The notes under the pieces are model-generated. The model was given only the letters and a program-made list of their open reading frames with translations. It searched no databases and was not told where the DNA came from. Shown here in pieces: positions 51,746-61,926 of a stretch of DNA of 64,000 nucleotides. Each line of letters begins with the position of its first letter. Within the stretch, counting starts at the first letter, position 1. Origin of the DNA: CAVQWT01 sp963810815 (GTDB lineage Bacteria > Pseudomonadota > Gammaproteobacteria > Burkholderiales > Casimicrobiaceae); NCBI GenBank assembly GCA_963810815.1, contig CAWEPB010000004.1, forward strand, positions 1 through 64,000. Reading direction: 5' to 3'. Position numbers and translations under genes: made by a program.

Positions 51746-52732
51746 ATGGCCTTCGCGACGCCCTTCGCGGGCCCGCTGGCGGCGAACCTGCACCGGGTCC
51801 GCCAGCGGCTGTTCCGGCGCGCGCCGGAAGACGACCGCCCGGTGGTGCTGCGCCACCGCCGTATCTACATCCTGCCGTCGCGGCGCGGACTCGCGCTGAT
51901 CGGCACGCTGGCGCTGATGCTGGTGACGTCGCTCAATTACGGCCTGTCGCTGGGCTTCGCCGCGACGTTCCTGCTGTCCGGGATGGTCGGCGCGACGCTG
52001 CTGCACACGTTCCGCAACCTGTCCGGCCTCGAAGTGCGACCGCTTGCCGCGGGGGAAACCTTCGCCGGCGCGACGCTGCCGTTCACGCTGTCCATCGGCG
52101 GCGCCGGCCTCGGGCGCGGGGTGATCAACGTCGCGGCGCGCGGTGCCGAGGTGACGCTCGACGTGCCGGCGGATGCCGCGCTGCCGGTGACGCTGGAGGT
52201 CCCGGCGCCGCAACGCGGCCGGCTGGCATTGGGCCGGATCACCTTGTCGACCGAATGGCCGCTCGGCCTGTGGCACGGCTGGGCGTACGTTCACTTTCCG
52301 CTCGCCGGCGTCGTGTTTCCCGCACCCGAGCCCGAGGCGCCGCCGCTGCCGTCGGGCAGCGGCGGTCACGATCTCGCCGCCAGCGCGCGGGGCGACGACA
52401 GCGACCTTGCCGGGCTGCGCGGCTACCAGACGGGTGACCCGCTGCAGCGCGTCGCGTGGAAGGCGGTCGCCCGCGGCGCCGGCTGGCACACCAAGCAGTT
52501 CGAAGGCAGCAGCGGCGCGGGTGTCGCGGCGCTCGACTGGCACGCGCTGCCGGCGGGGCTGCCGGTCGAGACCCGGCTCGCGCGGCTCGTCGCGTGGGTG
52601 CTCGCCGCCGAGCACGCGGCGCGGCCATTCTCGCTGGCGCTGCCGGGCGTCGCGCTGCCCGCGGGCCAGGGGCGCGATCATCGGCGCAACGCCCTCACCG
52701 CGCTCGCGCTGCACGCCGGGGCCGCGGAATGA
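51746..52732 (+). CDS. DUF58 domain membrane protein
   Basis: The 328-residue product has two membrane helices near residues 45-90 (GLALIGTLALMLVTSLNYGLSL and AATFLLSGMVGATLL) and a C-terminal DUF58 segment (GDDSDLAGLRGYQTGDPLQRVAWKA). Such proteins accompany MoxR ATPases, perhaps as their client or scaffold. The stop overlaps the next ATG as ATGA, so the transglutaminase gene is translationally coupled. Confidence 0.9.
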   Translation: MAFATPFAGPLAANLHRVRQRLFRRAPEDDRPVVLRHRRIYILPSRRGLALIGTLALMLVTSLNYGLSLGFAATFLLSGMVGATLLHTFRNLSGLEVRPLAAGETFAGATLPFTLSIGGAGLGRGVINVAARGAEVTLDVPADAALPVTLEVPAPQRGRLALGRITLSTEWPLGLWHGWAYVHFPLAGVVFPAPEPEAPPLPSGSGGHDLAASARGDDSDLAGLRGYQTGDPLQRVAWKAVARGAGWHTKQFEGSSGAGVAALDWHALPAGLPVETRLARLVAWVLAAEHAARPFSLALPGVALPAGQGRDHRRNALTALALHAGAAE

Positions 52733-54820
52733 AGCGCCGCGCGGTCCCCGCCCCCGCATTGTCGCCGGCGCAGATCCGCTGGCTGGGCGTGCTGCTGCTC
52801 GCGTCGCAACTGCCGCAACTGCCGTTCGTGCCGTTGTGGGTGGCGGGATTCGGCGCGACGCTGGTTGCGCTGCGCCTCGCCCTCCTCGCACGGGACCGGC
52901 GGCGCCCCGACACTCCACCCGCCCGCATTCCGGCGCTGGCGTTGGTGGTGTTCGCGCTGCTGACCGCGGCGGCGATCCGCGTGTCGTTCGGCTATTTCGT
53001 CGGCCGCGAGCCCTGCGTCGCGTTCCTGTTCGTGCTGGTCGGCATCAAGTACCTCGAAGCGAAGAGCGCGCGCGATGCCACGCTGCTGGTCTGCCTCGCG
53101 AGCTTTCTCCTGGTGACGCCGTTCTTCTACAGCCAGTCGCCGTTCTCGGCGCTGGCCGGGCTCCCGGCGCTGTTCGTGCTGGGGGCAACGCTGCAGGTGC
53201 TGGCGCATCCGCCCGGCGCGCCGTCGCCGCCGTGGCGGGTTGCCGTCGAGGCGCGCGGGCTTGCTGATGCTGCAGGGCATCCCGCTCGCCGCGCTGCTGT
53301 TCGTGCTGTTCCCGCGCCTGGCCGGTCCCCTGTGGGGGCTGCCCAACGACACGATGGCGCAGACCGGGCTGTCCGACCGCATGGCGCCGGGGTTCATCAG
53401 CGAACTGTCGCTGTCGGACGCGATCGCGTTTCGCGTCGACTTCGAAGGGCCCGTCCCGCCGCCGCCGCAGCGCTACTGGCGCGGCCCGGTGCTGTCGCGC
53501 TTCGACGGCGTCGAGTGGACCCAGGCAATCGCCGGCGGCGGCGGCCGGTTCGTGCCGCGGGGCGGCGCACCCGTCGCGTACACGGTCACGCTGGAGGCGA
53601 GCGGCAAGCCGTGGCTGTTCGCCCTCGACCTGCCGGCGAGCCTGCCCCGGCTCGCGTCCGGATCCGACGACGATGTCCCGGGCCCGCCGATCGCGACGCT
53701 CACCCGCGACCAGCAGCTGATCACGCGCGTGGCGGTCTCGCAGCCGCTGCGCTATCGGCAGGTCTCGCTGCTGCGCGCGAGCCACGAGGCGATCGCCGAC
53801 CACGCGGCGGGCCACGAATTGGCGGAGAACCTCCGCCTCCCGGCGGGCCGGTCCCCGCCGAATCCGCGCACGCTCGCGTTCGCCCGCGACCTGCGCGAGC
53901 GCCATCCGGACGACGCCGATTACGTGGGCGCGGTGCTCGCGCACTTCCGCCGCGAGGCGTTCGTCTACACGATGTCGCCGCCGCTGCTCGAGCACGATCC
54001 GGTCGACATGTTCCTGTTCGACACCCGCCGCGGCTTCTGCGAGCACTACGCCAGCGCCTTCGTCGTGCTGCTGCGCGCCGCCGGCATCCCGGCGCGCGTG
54101 GTCACCGGCTACCAGGGCGGCGAGATCAATCCCAACGGCGGTTACCTGATCGTCCGCCAGTCGGATGCCCATGCCTGGGCCGAGGCGCTGATCGGCGGCC
54201 GCTGGCAGCGCGTCGATCCGACCGCCGCCGTCGCGCCGTCGCGCATCGAGATGGGCCTGGGCGGCGCACTGCCCTTCGGCGAGCCGGTGCCGTTCCTCGC
54301 GCGTCTCGACGACGGGCTGGTCAAGCAGCTCCGGCTCGCGTGGGACGCGATCAACCACGACTGGCGCCGCAACATCGTCGGATTCAACCAGGACCGGCAG
54401 CGCTCGCTGCTGCGCGAATGGCGGCTCGACCGCCTGCCGGCCTGGCAACTCGCCGGCGGCGCCATGCTGCTCGTCGCCGCGTGGCTGGGCCTCGTGCTGG
54501 CCTGGCTGGTCTGGCGGCGCCGCCGCGCCGACCGCGCGCACACGCTGTGGGAAGCCGCCTGCGCCAAGCTCGCGCGCGCCGGCCTGCCGCGGCAGCCGTA
54601 CGAAGGGCCGCTCGCGTACGCCGATCGCGCCGCCGCGCGCTGGCCCGAGTTCGGCGTCGCGTTCCGCGTCATCGGCGATTCGTACGCGGGCCTGCGCTAC
54701 GGCGTGGCCTCGTCGCGACCCGACACCGACCGCCAGCGCGCCGCGGCGCTGGCAACGCTGGCAAGGGCGATCGACGTGCTGCCGTCGCCGGCGGCGCTGC
54801 GTCGCGGCGACTCTGCCTAG
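52729..54820 (+). CDS. TgpA-type membrane transglutaminase (one +1 shift)
   Basis: A large membrane protein with N-terminal helices (about residues 15-200) and a periplasmic transglutaminase-like domain. The Cys-His-Asp triad is visible in RRGFCEHYASAF, DAHAWAEAL and RVDPTAAV. A further membrane helix (LAGGAMLLVAAWLGLVLAWLV) and a cytoplasmic C-terminus follow. The frame changes by +1 around 53250-53260 (ARG to GLLMLQGI). Restored length is about 696 residues, as expected for TgpA. It ends head-on with rpoS, overlapping its stop by four bases. Confidence 0.85.
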
Positions 54821-55846
54821 AGCAGGTCGTCCCGCTCCAGCCCGCGCCGCTTCAGCCGCGCGCGGAGCTTCTCCAGCGCCTCGGCCTGGATCTGCCGCAC
54901 GCGCTCGCGGGTGACGCCGACTTCGCCGGCGAGTTCCTCCAGCGTCGCCACCTCGCGGCCGTTGAGGCCGTAGCGGCGCTCGATCACCGTCCGGTGCCGC
55001 GGCGGCAGCTCGTCGAGCCACTGCTTCACCAGCGCCTCGATGCCGCTGTTGTGCAGCAGCAGCTCGGGCGCGATCGCCGACTCGTCGGCGACGGCGTCGC
55101 CGATCGACAGTGCGGCCTCGCGATCGAACGGCGCGTCGAGCGAGGTCGTGTGCTCGTTGTAGCCCAGGACGCGGCGGATGTCCTCGACGGCTGCGCCCGG
55201 TCAGGTGCGCGACGTCGTCGAGCGTGGGCTCGCGGCCGCCCTCCGGCGCGTGCGTCTCGAGGTGCCGCTGCGCGCGCAGCACGACGTTGAGTTCCTTCAC
55301 CACGTGCGCCGGCAGACGGATCGTCCGCGACTGGCTCATGATCGCGCGCTCGACCGCCTGCCGGATCCACCAGGTCGCGTAGGTGGTGAAACGGAAGCCG
55401 CGCTCGGGGTCGAACTTTTCCAGCGCGTGGATGAGGCCGAGATTGCCCTCCTCGATCAGGTCGGGCAGCGCGAGGCCGCGGTGGACGTAGTGCTTGGCGA
55501 TGCTGACGACGAGCCGCAGGTTGCGCTCGATCATCGTCTGCCGCGCGGCGAAGTCGCCGGCGCGCGACGCGCGCGACAGCGCGAGCTCTTCCTCGGGCGC
55601 CAGCAGCGCGTGGCGACCGATGTCGTTGAGGTAGATCTGCGTGAGGTCGGTGACGAAGTCGGCGGCCAGCCCCTCGACCGGCGCCTCGAGCGGCAGCTCC
55701 CGCGTCCAGCGGTCGGGCTCGGGAACGGCGGGCGCGACGTCGTCGGCGTGGAGGTCCTCGTCGTCGGGCGCGTCGTCGGCGTCCGCCACCGGAATTCCCG
55801 GCAGCGGCGGCTCGATGTCGGCACGCGATCGCCGGCGCGGCGCCAT
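54817..55846 (-). CDS. rpoS: RNA polymerase sigma factor RpoS (one +1 shift)
   Basis: The general stress/stationary-phase sigma factor. Region 1.2/2 shows QIYLNDIGRHALLAPEEELA, IERNLRLVVSIAKHYVHRG, DLIEEGNLGLIHALEKFDPERGFRFTTYATWWIRQA and RTIRLPAHVVKELN. Region 4 shows LPPRHRTVIERRYGLNG and VTRERVRQIQAEALEKLR. Between them, near 55198, one base must be removed after HLTGR to continue AVEDIRRVLGYNEHTTSL. Restored length is 342 residues, normal for RpoS. The nlpD neighbour confirms the identity. A natural frameshift in rpoS is possible in lab strains, but the same shift type in other genes points to sequence error. Confidence 0.92.
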
Positions 55847-55862
55847 GGCCCTGGGCGGGTTC

Positions 55863-56996
55863 CTACGCCGGCGGCAGGTACCGCAGCGGATCCATCGGCT
55901 TGCCCAGCCGGCGGATTTCGAAGTGCAGCTTGACGCCGTTGGCGTCGGTGTCGCCCATTTCGGCGATCTTCTGTCCGCGGGTCACGGCCTGTCCTTCCTT
56001 GACCAGGATCTCGCGGTTGTGCGCGTACGCCGACAGGTACGTCGCGTTGTGCTTGACGATGATCAGCTTGCCGTAGCCGCGCAGGCCGGTTCCGGCATAG
56101 ACGACCTTGCCCGGCGCGCTGGCGACGACCGCCTGGCCCGCCTTGCCCCCGATGTCGATGCCCTTGAGGTTCGCCGTCTCGGAAAAGCCCGCGATGACCT
56201 TGCCGGCGGTCGGCCACACCCAGTCGATCTTGTCCGCAGCATCGTCGGCGGGGGCGGGCTTCGCTTCGGGCGTGGGCGGGGTCGTCGCGCCCGTCGACGG
56301 GGCCGGGCGCGGCTCGGCCGGCGCCGGCTCGGCGCGCGCCACGACCGGCGGCGGCTCCGGCGCGACTGCGGCGCGTTGCGCCTCGCGCAGCGCTTGCTCG
56401 CTGTACGGCTCCTTCACCAGCTTCGGCTGGGTCTTGAGTCCTTCGGCGCCGCGACCCGCAGCGGCGACGCCCGGCGACGATGCAGTCGTGCCCGCAGCGG
56501 CGCCCGCGACGGCCGGCGCGCCCGGCCGATCATCGGTCGGCACCACCGGCGGCGACGTGCGCAGCGGGGCCGTGGCGACGCCGTTGGCGGCCCCCGCCGG
56601 CGCCGGCTCGCCGGGTGCGGCCAGCCGCAGGACCTGCCCGACACGGATCAGGTTCAGGTTCTCGATGTTGTTCCAGGCGGCGAGGTCGCGGTAGTCGAGC
56701 CCGTGATCCAGCGCGATCGCATACAGCGTGTCGCCGCGCTTGACCGTGTACGTGGACGGACGCCAGTCGGGCTCGGCAGCGGGGCGCGCGGCAGCGGCCG
56801 CGGACGGCGTCCCCGGCGCTGCGGCGGGACGTCCGGCGCGCTCCTCGACCGGCGCCGGGGTGCGCGACGCGCAGGCGGCCAGCGTCAGCACCAGCAACGC
56901 GACAGCGGCGCGGCGCAGCAACGGCAGGCGGTCGGAGTGTCGCCGCGCGGGCGGGCGGGCGGGTCGACGCGGTGGCGTCGTGGTGACGGCAATCAT
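55863..56996 (-). CDS. nlpD: NlpD-type amidase activator (LysM-LytM lipoprotein)
   Basis: An outer-membrane lipoprotein that activates peptidoglycan amidases during division. The product has about 377 residues with a basic N-terminus, hydrophobic segment and lipobox (LLVLTLAAC), one LysM domain (YTVKRGDTLYAIALDHGLDY), a long Ala/Pro-rich linker and a C-terminal LytM domain (NLKGIDIGGKAGQAVVASAPG, LHFEIRRLG). The metal-binding His of active M23 enzymes are largely missing, as in non-catalytic activators. The start at 56996 is preferred over one nine codons upstream. It precedes rpoS as in most proteobacteria. Confidence 0.92.
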   Translation of the reverse strand: MIAVTTTPPRRPARPPARRHSDRLPLLRRAAVALLVLTLAACASRTPAPVEERAGRPAAAPGTPSAAAAARPAAEPDWRPSTYTVKRGDTLYAIALDHGLDYRDLAAWNNIENLNLIRVGQVLRLAAPGEPAPAGAANGVATAPLRTSPPVVPTDDRPGAPAVAGAAAGTTASSPGVAAAGRGAEGLKTQPKLVKEPYSEQALREAQRAAVAPEPPPVVARAEPAPAEPRPAPSTGATTPPTPEAKPAPADDAADKIDWVWPTAGKVIAGFSETANLKGIDIGGKAGQAVVASAPGKVVYAGTGLRGYGKLIIVKHNATYLSAYAHNREILVKEGQAVTRGQKIAEMGDTDANGVKLHFEIRRLGKPMDPLRYLPPA

Positions 56997-57055
56997 GGAT
57001 GGGGGCGCGGGCATCGGACGCATCGCGTGGCGGCCGGCGCGCGGACGACGCGCCG

Positions 57056-57739
57056 TCAGGCCAGACCAGGCAACAATGGCACGAATCTTACCGCATCGAG
57101 CGTCTGCTCACGGAGGCCCGTGGTGGTGACGTCGATGACGGTGAGCCGCTGCACGCCGTCGCCGTCGGCGCCGTGTTGCGCCAGCGGCAGCACCATCCGG
57201 CCGCCGGGCTTGAGGTAGCGCAGCAGTGCGGTCGGCACTTCGTTGCTGCCTGCGGTGACGACGATCGCGTCGACGGCCAGCGTTTCGTTGAGGTCGTGCG
57301 AGCCGTCGCCGTGCTTGAGGCGGACGTTCGAGAGCTTGAGCGACTGCAGGTTGCGGCGCGCCTTGGCCACCAGGGCGCCGATGCGCTCGACCGTGTACAC
57401 CTCGCGCGCCAGCTGCGCCAGCACGGCGGTCTGGTAGCCGCAGCCGGTGCCGATCTCGAGCACGCTGTCGAGCGTGCGGCCGTTGCGCGCGAGTTCGGTC
57501 ATCCGGGCGACGACCCACGGCTGCGAGATCGTCTGGCCGTGGCCGATGGGCAGCGGCACGTCCTCGTAGGCGCGAATCGCCAGCGCCTCGTCGACGAAGA
57601 TGTGCCGCGGCACCGCGTTCATCGCCGCGAGCACGGCCTCGTCGCGGATGCCGGACTCGCGCAGCCGGTCGACCATCCGCGTGCGGGTGCGCGCGGAGGT
57701 CATGCCGATGCCGGTCAGGCGTCCGGTGGGGGTGGCCAT
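57056..57739 (-). CDS. pcm: Protein-L-isoaspartate O-methyltransferase
   Basis: Repairs isoaspartyl residues in damaged proteins using SAM. The 227-residue product has RHIFVDEALAIRAYEDVPLPIGHGQTISQPWVVARMTE, the SAM-binding EIGTGCGYQTAVLAQLA, and the post-motif region LRYLKPGGRMVLPLA. It lies between surE and nlpD, the conserved stress-repair order. The ATG at 57737-57739 is 24 bases after the surE stop. Confidence 0.95.
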   Translation of the reverse strand: MATPTGRLTGIGMTSARTRTRMVDRLRESGIRDEAVLAAMNAVPRHIFVDEALAIRAYEDVPLPIGHGQTISQPWVVARMTELARNGRTLDSVLEIGTGCGYQTAVLAQLAREVYTVERIGALVAKARRNLQSLKLSNVRLKHGDGSHDLNETLAVDAIVVTAGSNEVPTALLRYLKPGGRMVLPLAQHGADGDGVQRLTVIDVTTTGLREQTLDAVRFVPLLPGLA

Positions 57740-57762
57740 CGTCGCGAGCGGATCGGAGACGG

Positions 57763-58512
57763 TCAGGCGCCGGCAACGGCCAGCCAGTCGGAAACCGGGG
57801 CCATCTGGTCCCGGTGGGTGAGATCGATCTGCAGCGGAGTCACCGACACGCAGCCCTGCGCGACCGCGTGGAAGTCGGTACCCTCGCCGGCGTCGGCCGC
57901 GGGGCCCGCGGCGCCGACCCAGTAGACCGTTTCGCCGCGCGGGTTCTGCGTCCGGACCACGTCCTCGGCCTTGTGCCGGCGGCCCAGTCGCGTCACGCGG
58001 AAGCCCTTCAGCGCCGATTGCGGCACGTCGGGCACGTTGACGTTGATCAGCCGCGGCCCGAGCGTATGCGCCCGGTGCCGCTCGAAGAGTTCGACCGCCA
58101 CGGCAGCGGCGGTCTCGAAATGCGCGGCGGTTTTCGACGCGAGGGACATCGCGATCGACGGAATCCCCAGCAGGTAGCCTTCGGTGGCCGCAGCGACGGT
58201 GCCCGAGTAGATGGTGTCGTCGCCCATGTTGGCGCCGAGGTTGATGCCCGAGATCACGAGGTCGGGCAGCGTGTCGAGCAGCCCGGTGACGGCGAGGTGC
58301 ACGCAGTCGGTCGGCGTGCCGTTGACGAACAGGAAGCCGTTCGCCGCGCGGCGAACCGACAGCGGCCGGTCCAGCGTCAGCGAGTTCGATGCGCCGCTGC
58401 GGTCGCGCTCGGGCGCCACGACGGTGAGGTCGGCAAGCGGCGCCAGCGCGGCGGCGAGCCGTTCGAGGCCGGGCGCGAAATAGCCGTCGTCGTTGGAGAG
58501 GAGGATGCGCAT
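57763..58512 (-). CDS. surE: 5'/3'-nucleotidase SurE
   Basis: A metal-dependent nucleotidase and exopolyphosphatase. The 249-residue product starts MRILLSNDDGYFAPGLERL, with the metal-binding DD at residues 8-9. It continues with VVAPERDRSGASNSLTLDRP, SGINLGANMGDDTIYSGTVAAATEG and the C-terminal VSVTPLQIDLTH, all SurE hallmarks. It is the first gene of surE-pcm-nlpD-rpoS here. Confidence 0.96.
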   Translation of the reverse strand: MRILLSNDDGYFAPGLERLAAALAPLADLTVVAPERDRSGASNSLTLDRPLSVRRAANGFLFVNGTPTDCVHLAVTGLLDTLPDLVISGINLGANMGDDTIYSGTVAAATEGYLLGIPSIAMSLASKTAAHFETAAAVAVELFERHRAHTLGPRLINVNVPDVPQSALKGFRVTRLGRRHKAEDVVRTQNPRGETVYWVGAAGPAADAGEGTDFHAVAQGCVSVTPLQIDLTHRDQMAPVSDWLAVAGA

Positions 58513-58688
58513 CGGGGTGGAATGGTCGCGGGCAAGTTGCGGTCGGCTCCCCGCTTCCGGTCGGAACGATTATAAGGCGTTGCCCCCCGCGCCGTATAAT
58601 CGACCGATGCGGAATCGTTCGCGTTCGCATTTCCCGGGTCCTCGGCGGCGCGCCTCGGCATGGGCCCAGCGGCGACGGCACACGCGCC

Positions 58689-60380
58689 GTGGCTGACGGC
58701 CGCGCCCTGGTCGTCGTCGCCGTCGCGCTGGCCGCGCTGTTCGCGCTGCCGGTCGTCGCCATCTTCGCGCTCGGCTTCGCCCCGGGTTCGCTGCCGACGT
58801 GGTCGCATCTCGCCGCCACGGTCCTGCCCGGCTACATCGGCAACACGCTGGCGCTGGTCGCGCTCACCGGCGCCGGCGTCGCGTTCGGCGGCACGCTCAC
58901 CGCCTGGCTGGTCTCGCACCGGCGCTTCCCCGGAGACCGGGTGTTCGAGTGGGCGCTGATGCTGCCGCTGGCGATGCCGGCGTACGTGATGGCCTATGCC
59001 TACACCGATTGGCTGGAATACGCAGGCCCGGTGCAGACGACGCTGCGCGATGCATTCGGCTGGTCGCGCGGCGACTACTTCTTCCCCGACGTGCGCTCGC
59101 TTCCCGGCGCGGCGGCGATGTTCGTGCTGACGCTCTACCCGTACGTCTATCTGCTCGCCCGCACCGCATTCCTCGAGCGGCCGGCCTCGCTCAACGAGGC
59201 GGCGCGGACGATGGGCCTGACGCCAGCGCAGGCATTCTGGCGCGTCGACCTGCCGCTCGCGCGGCCGGCGGTCGCCGGCGGCATCGCGCTGGCGCTGATG
59301 GAAACGCTGGCCGACTACGGCACCGTCGCGTACTTCGCCGTCGACACGTTCACCACCGGCATCTACCGCGCGTGGTTCTCGCTCGGCGATCGTGTCGCCG
59401 CCGCGCAACTGTCGACGCTGCTGCTCGCCGTCGTGGTCGCGGCGGTGATGCTGGAACGCTGGTCGCGGCGCGCGGCGCGGGTCACGGGCGGCACCCGGCA
59501 GCGCAACCCGCTGCCGCCGGCGCGCCCTCGCCTCACCGGCGCGCGCGCCGCCGGTGCCACGGCGCTGTGCGTGCTGCCGATCGTGCTCGGCTTCCTGCTG
59601 CCGGTGGCGCTGCTGCTGCGGCTGGTCCTGACCGACCCGGAGGCCAGCTTCGGGCTGCGCTTCGGCGAACTCGCCTGGAACAGCTTCCGCGTGGCCGGCA
59701 TCGCCGCGGCGCTTGCCGTCGCGTTCGCGGTCACCGTCGCGTACGCGGTGCGGCTCGCCCCCACCGCGCTCACCCGCGGCGTCGCGCGGCTGCTGACGCT
59801 GGGCTACGCGGTGCCGGGGACCGTGCTCGCGGTCGGCGTGCTGGTTCCGGTCGGCGCGCTCGACGGCTGGCTCGCCGGGACGATGCAGGCACGCCTCGGG
59901 ATGACGACCGGCGTACTTCTTTCAGGCACGACGGCCGCGCTGATCTTCGCGTACCTGGTCCGCTATTTCGCCGTCGCCTGGAACGGTGTCGAGCCCGGAT
60001 TCGCCCGCATCACCCCCAGCATGGACGCCGCGGCCCGCGGCCTTGGCGCCGGCACCGGCGGCACGCTGCTGCGCGTGCACGCGCCGCTGCTCGCGCGGAG
60101 CTGCGCCGCGGCCGCGCTGCTGGCGTTCGTCGACGTCATGAAGGAACTCCCGGCGACGCTGCTGATGCGGCCGTTCAACTTCGACACGCTGGCGACGCGC
60201 ACCTACACGCTGGCGAAGGACGAGCGGCTGGCGGAAGCGGCGCTGCCTGCGCTCGCCATCGTCGCCGTCGGCGTGCTGCCGCTGCTGCTGCTCACCCGCG
60301 CCGTACGGCGGGGGGCGGCGCAACGCCGCTCCGAAGCGACAACGGCCGGTGCGGCGGCGCCGCTGCCGACCGCCCGCTGA
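58689..60380 (+). CDS. Ferric-iron ABC transporter permease (FbpB-like, fused two-half type)
   Basis: The 563-residue product carries two copies of the permease domain with about twelve membrane segments in total. Each half has an EAA-type loop (LNEAARTMGLTPAQAFWRVDLPLARP and AAARGLGAGTGGTLLRVHAPLLARS). This doubled architecture is typical of FbpB/ThiP-type importers. KELPATLLMRPFNFDTLATRTY is a signature of ferric-iron permeases. The start is GTG at 58689. It converges with the binding-protein gene at 60.5 kb. Confidence 0.9.
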   Translation: MADGRALVVVAVALAALFALPVVAIFALGFAPGSLPTWSHLAATVLPGYIGNTLALVALTGAGVAFGGTLTAWLVSHRRFPGDRVFEWALMLPLAMPAYVMAYAYTDWLEYAGPVQTTLRDAFGWSRGDYFFPDVRSLPGAAAMFVLTLYPYVYLLARTAFLERPASLNEAARTMGLTPAQAFWRVDLPLARPAVAGGIALALMETLADYGTVAYFAVDTFTTGIYRAWFSLGDRVAAAQLSTLLLAVVVAAVMLERWSRRAARVTGGTRQRNPLPPARPRLTGARAAGATALCVLPIVLGFLLPVALLLRLVLTDPEASFGLRFGELAWNSFRVAGIAAALAVAFAVTVAYAVRLAPTALTRGVARLLTLGYAVPGTVLAVGVLVPVGALDGWLAGTMQARLGMTTGVLLSGTTAALIFAYLVRYFAVAWNGVEPGFARITPSMDAAARGLGAGTGGTLLRVHAPLLARSCAAAALLAFVDVMKELPATLLMRPFNFDTLATRTYTLAKDERLAEAALPALAIVAVGVLPLLLLTRAVRRGAAQRRSEATTAGAAAPLPTAR

Positions 60381-60514
60381 TCCCGCGCCGGCGCCGCCTC
60401 CCGCCCGCGTGCGGATCGGCCATCCGGTCCTCCATCCGCGTCCGTGTCGGTATCCCCGACTTCAGGTCGCGCCGGATTCGCGCCGTCGGTCAGGTCACGC
60501 CGGATGCGTGCGGT

Positions 60515-61567
60515 TCACTTCCAGCCGACCCGGTCGAGCAGCTTCTGCGCCGCCGGCGTCGACCGCGCGATCGACGCGATCGACAGCGTGTCGGCCTTGA
60601 ACGGACCCAGCGCGTCGAGGGCCGGGTTCTTCACCACGACGCCCTTGACCACCGGCCATTCGTTGTTGCCGTCGGCGAAATACGCCTGCGCCTCGTCGCT
60701 CGCCAGGTACTCGAGGAACCTGACCGCGTTCTGCCGGTGCGGCGCGTGCTTCGCCACGCCGGCGCCGGAGATGTTGAGATGCGTGCCGAAGCTCGCCTGG
60801 TCGGGCCACACCACGGCCGTGCGGGCAACGATCTCGCGCTCCTCCGGCTTGTTCGACCGCATCAGCCGCGCGTAGTAGTACGTGTTGGCGACCGCGACAC
60901 CGCACTCGCCGGCGGCAACCGCCTTGATCTGGTCGGTGTCGCCGCCGCGCGGGCTGCGTGCGAAGTTCGCCACCACGCCCTTCGCCCAGGCCTCGGCCTT
61001 CGCCTCGCCGAGGTGCTCGATCATCGCCGCGACCAGCGACAGGTTGTACGGATGGCTGCCCGAGCGCACGCAGATCTGGCCCTTGAGCTTCGGGTCGGCC
61101 AGCGATTCGTAGGTCGGCACATCGGCGGCCTTGAGCGCCGCCTTGTTGAGGACCAGCACGCGGGCGCGGCTCGAAAAGCCGAACCAGTGGCCCGCCGGAT
61201 CGCGCAACGCCGCCGGAATGCGCTGATCGAGCAGCGTCGACTGCACCGGCTGGAACAGCCCCTGTTGCTGGGCGCTCCACAGCCGCGACGCATCGACGAT
61301 CAGCAGCACGTCGGCCGGACTCTGCGCACCCTCGCTCTTCAGCCGGTCGAGGAGCTGCTCGTCGCCGGCCTCGATGCGGTTGATGCGGATGCCGGTCGCC
61401 TTGGTGAAATTGGCGTACAGCGCCTCGTCGGTCTGGTAGTGGCGCGCCGAATACAGGTTGAGCACGGGTTCCTCTGCCGCGGCCGCCGGCGCGGACGCGA
61501 ACCCGGCGGCAAGCATGGCGAGGAACGTAACGGCAGCAGTGACGCGGGCCAGGGAGCGGGACGACAT
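60515..61567 (-). CDS. Ferric-iron-binding periplasmic protein (FbpA/FutA-like)
   Basis: The 350-residue SBP has a signal peptide (MSSRSLARVTAAVTFLAML, cleavage near AAA-EE). The body shows the family pattern LNLYSARHYQTDEALYANFTKATGIRIN, GDEQLLDRLKSEG and SPADVLLIVDASRLW. The iron-binding tyrosines are suggested by ANTYYYARLM. A Fur box lies about 70 bases upstream. The permease at 58.7 kb converges with it on the other strand, and the probable ATPase is at 38.5 kb. Confidence 0.92.
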   Translation of the reverse strand: MSSRSLARVTAAVTFLAMLAAGFASAPAAAAEEPVLNLYSARHYQTDEALYANFTKATGIRINRIEAGDEQLLDRLKSEGAQSPADVLLIVDASRLWSAQQQGLFQPVQSTLLDQRIPAALRDPAGHWFGFSSRARVLVLNKAALKAADVPTYESLADPKLKGQICVRSGSHPYNLSLVAAMIEHLGEAKAEAWAKGVVANFARSPRGGDTDQIKAVAAGECGVAVANTYYYARLMRSNKPEEREIVARTAVVWPDQASFGTHLNISGAGVAKHAPHRQNAVRFLEYLASDEAQAYFADGNNEWPVVKGVVVKNPALDALGPFKADTLSIASIARSTPAAQKLLDRVGWK

Positions 61568-61635
61568 GGCGTTTCCTTCGGTGGCGGAAGATGAATGCCC
61601 CGATTCTGCCGTCTGCGGCTCTCGATGTCAATACG

Positions 61636-61648
61636 AATGAGAACGATT
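61636..61648. promoter_or_regulatory. Fur box
   Basis: AATGAGAACGATT matches the core of the Fur consensus AATGATAATCATT at 11 of 13 positions. It lies 69-81 bases upstream of the iron-binding-protein gene. The position fits iron-repressed control of that gene. Confidence 0.65.
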
Positions 61649-61721
61649 GTTGTTTGCGTGACCCCGTTGCGTGCGATATGCCACCGCGCCACGGTGGCAG
61701 CCTTCGGTCTCGTCGCCACCG

Positions 61722-61907
61722 CCGTCGCGACGGGGCGGCCTGCCCTGCGGAGGAGTGGGTCATCGACGCAGCAGGGCGGGCCGCTTCGGCGCGACCCCGC
61801 GCACGGCAACGGTTTGACCCGCATCTGGCACCACCCGTCGCGACGGGGCGGCCTGCCCTGCGGAGGAGTGGGTCATCGACGCAGCAGGGCGGGCCGCCCC
61901 GGCGCGA
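61722..61907. repeat. Two copies of a 63-bp hairpin-forming intergenic repeat
   Basis: Sixty-three bases starting CCGTCGCGACGGGG are repeated exactly at 61722-61784 and 61835-61897, a period of 113. With two mismatches the similarity continues to 61794 and 61907. Each copy holds a 14-base inverted repeat (GCGGCCTGCCCTGC with GCAGGGCGGGCCGC, 13 of 14 pairs) around a 22-base loop. It lies between ppc and the iron-binding-protein gene and resembles a REP/BIME-type element. Confidence 0.8.
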
Positions 61908-61926
61908 GCGACGCCCCCGCCCACTC

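Noticed and set aside
54817..55846. Programmed +1 frameshifting in rpoS
   Set aside because: No slippery site or rare-codon stop context is apparent, and the same kind of shift occurs in unrelated genes, so sequence error is simpler.
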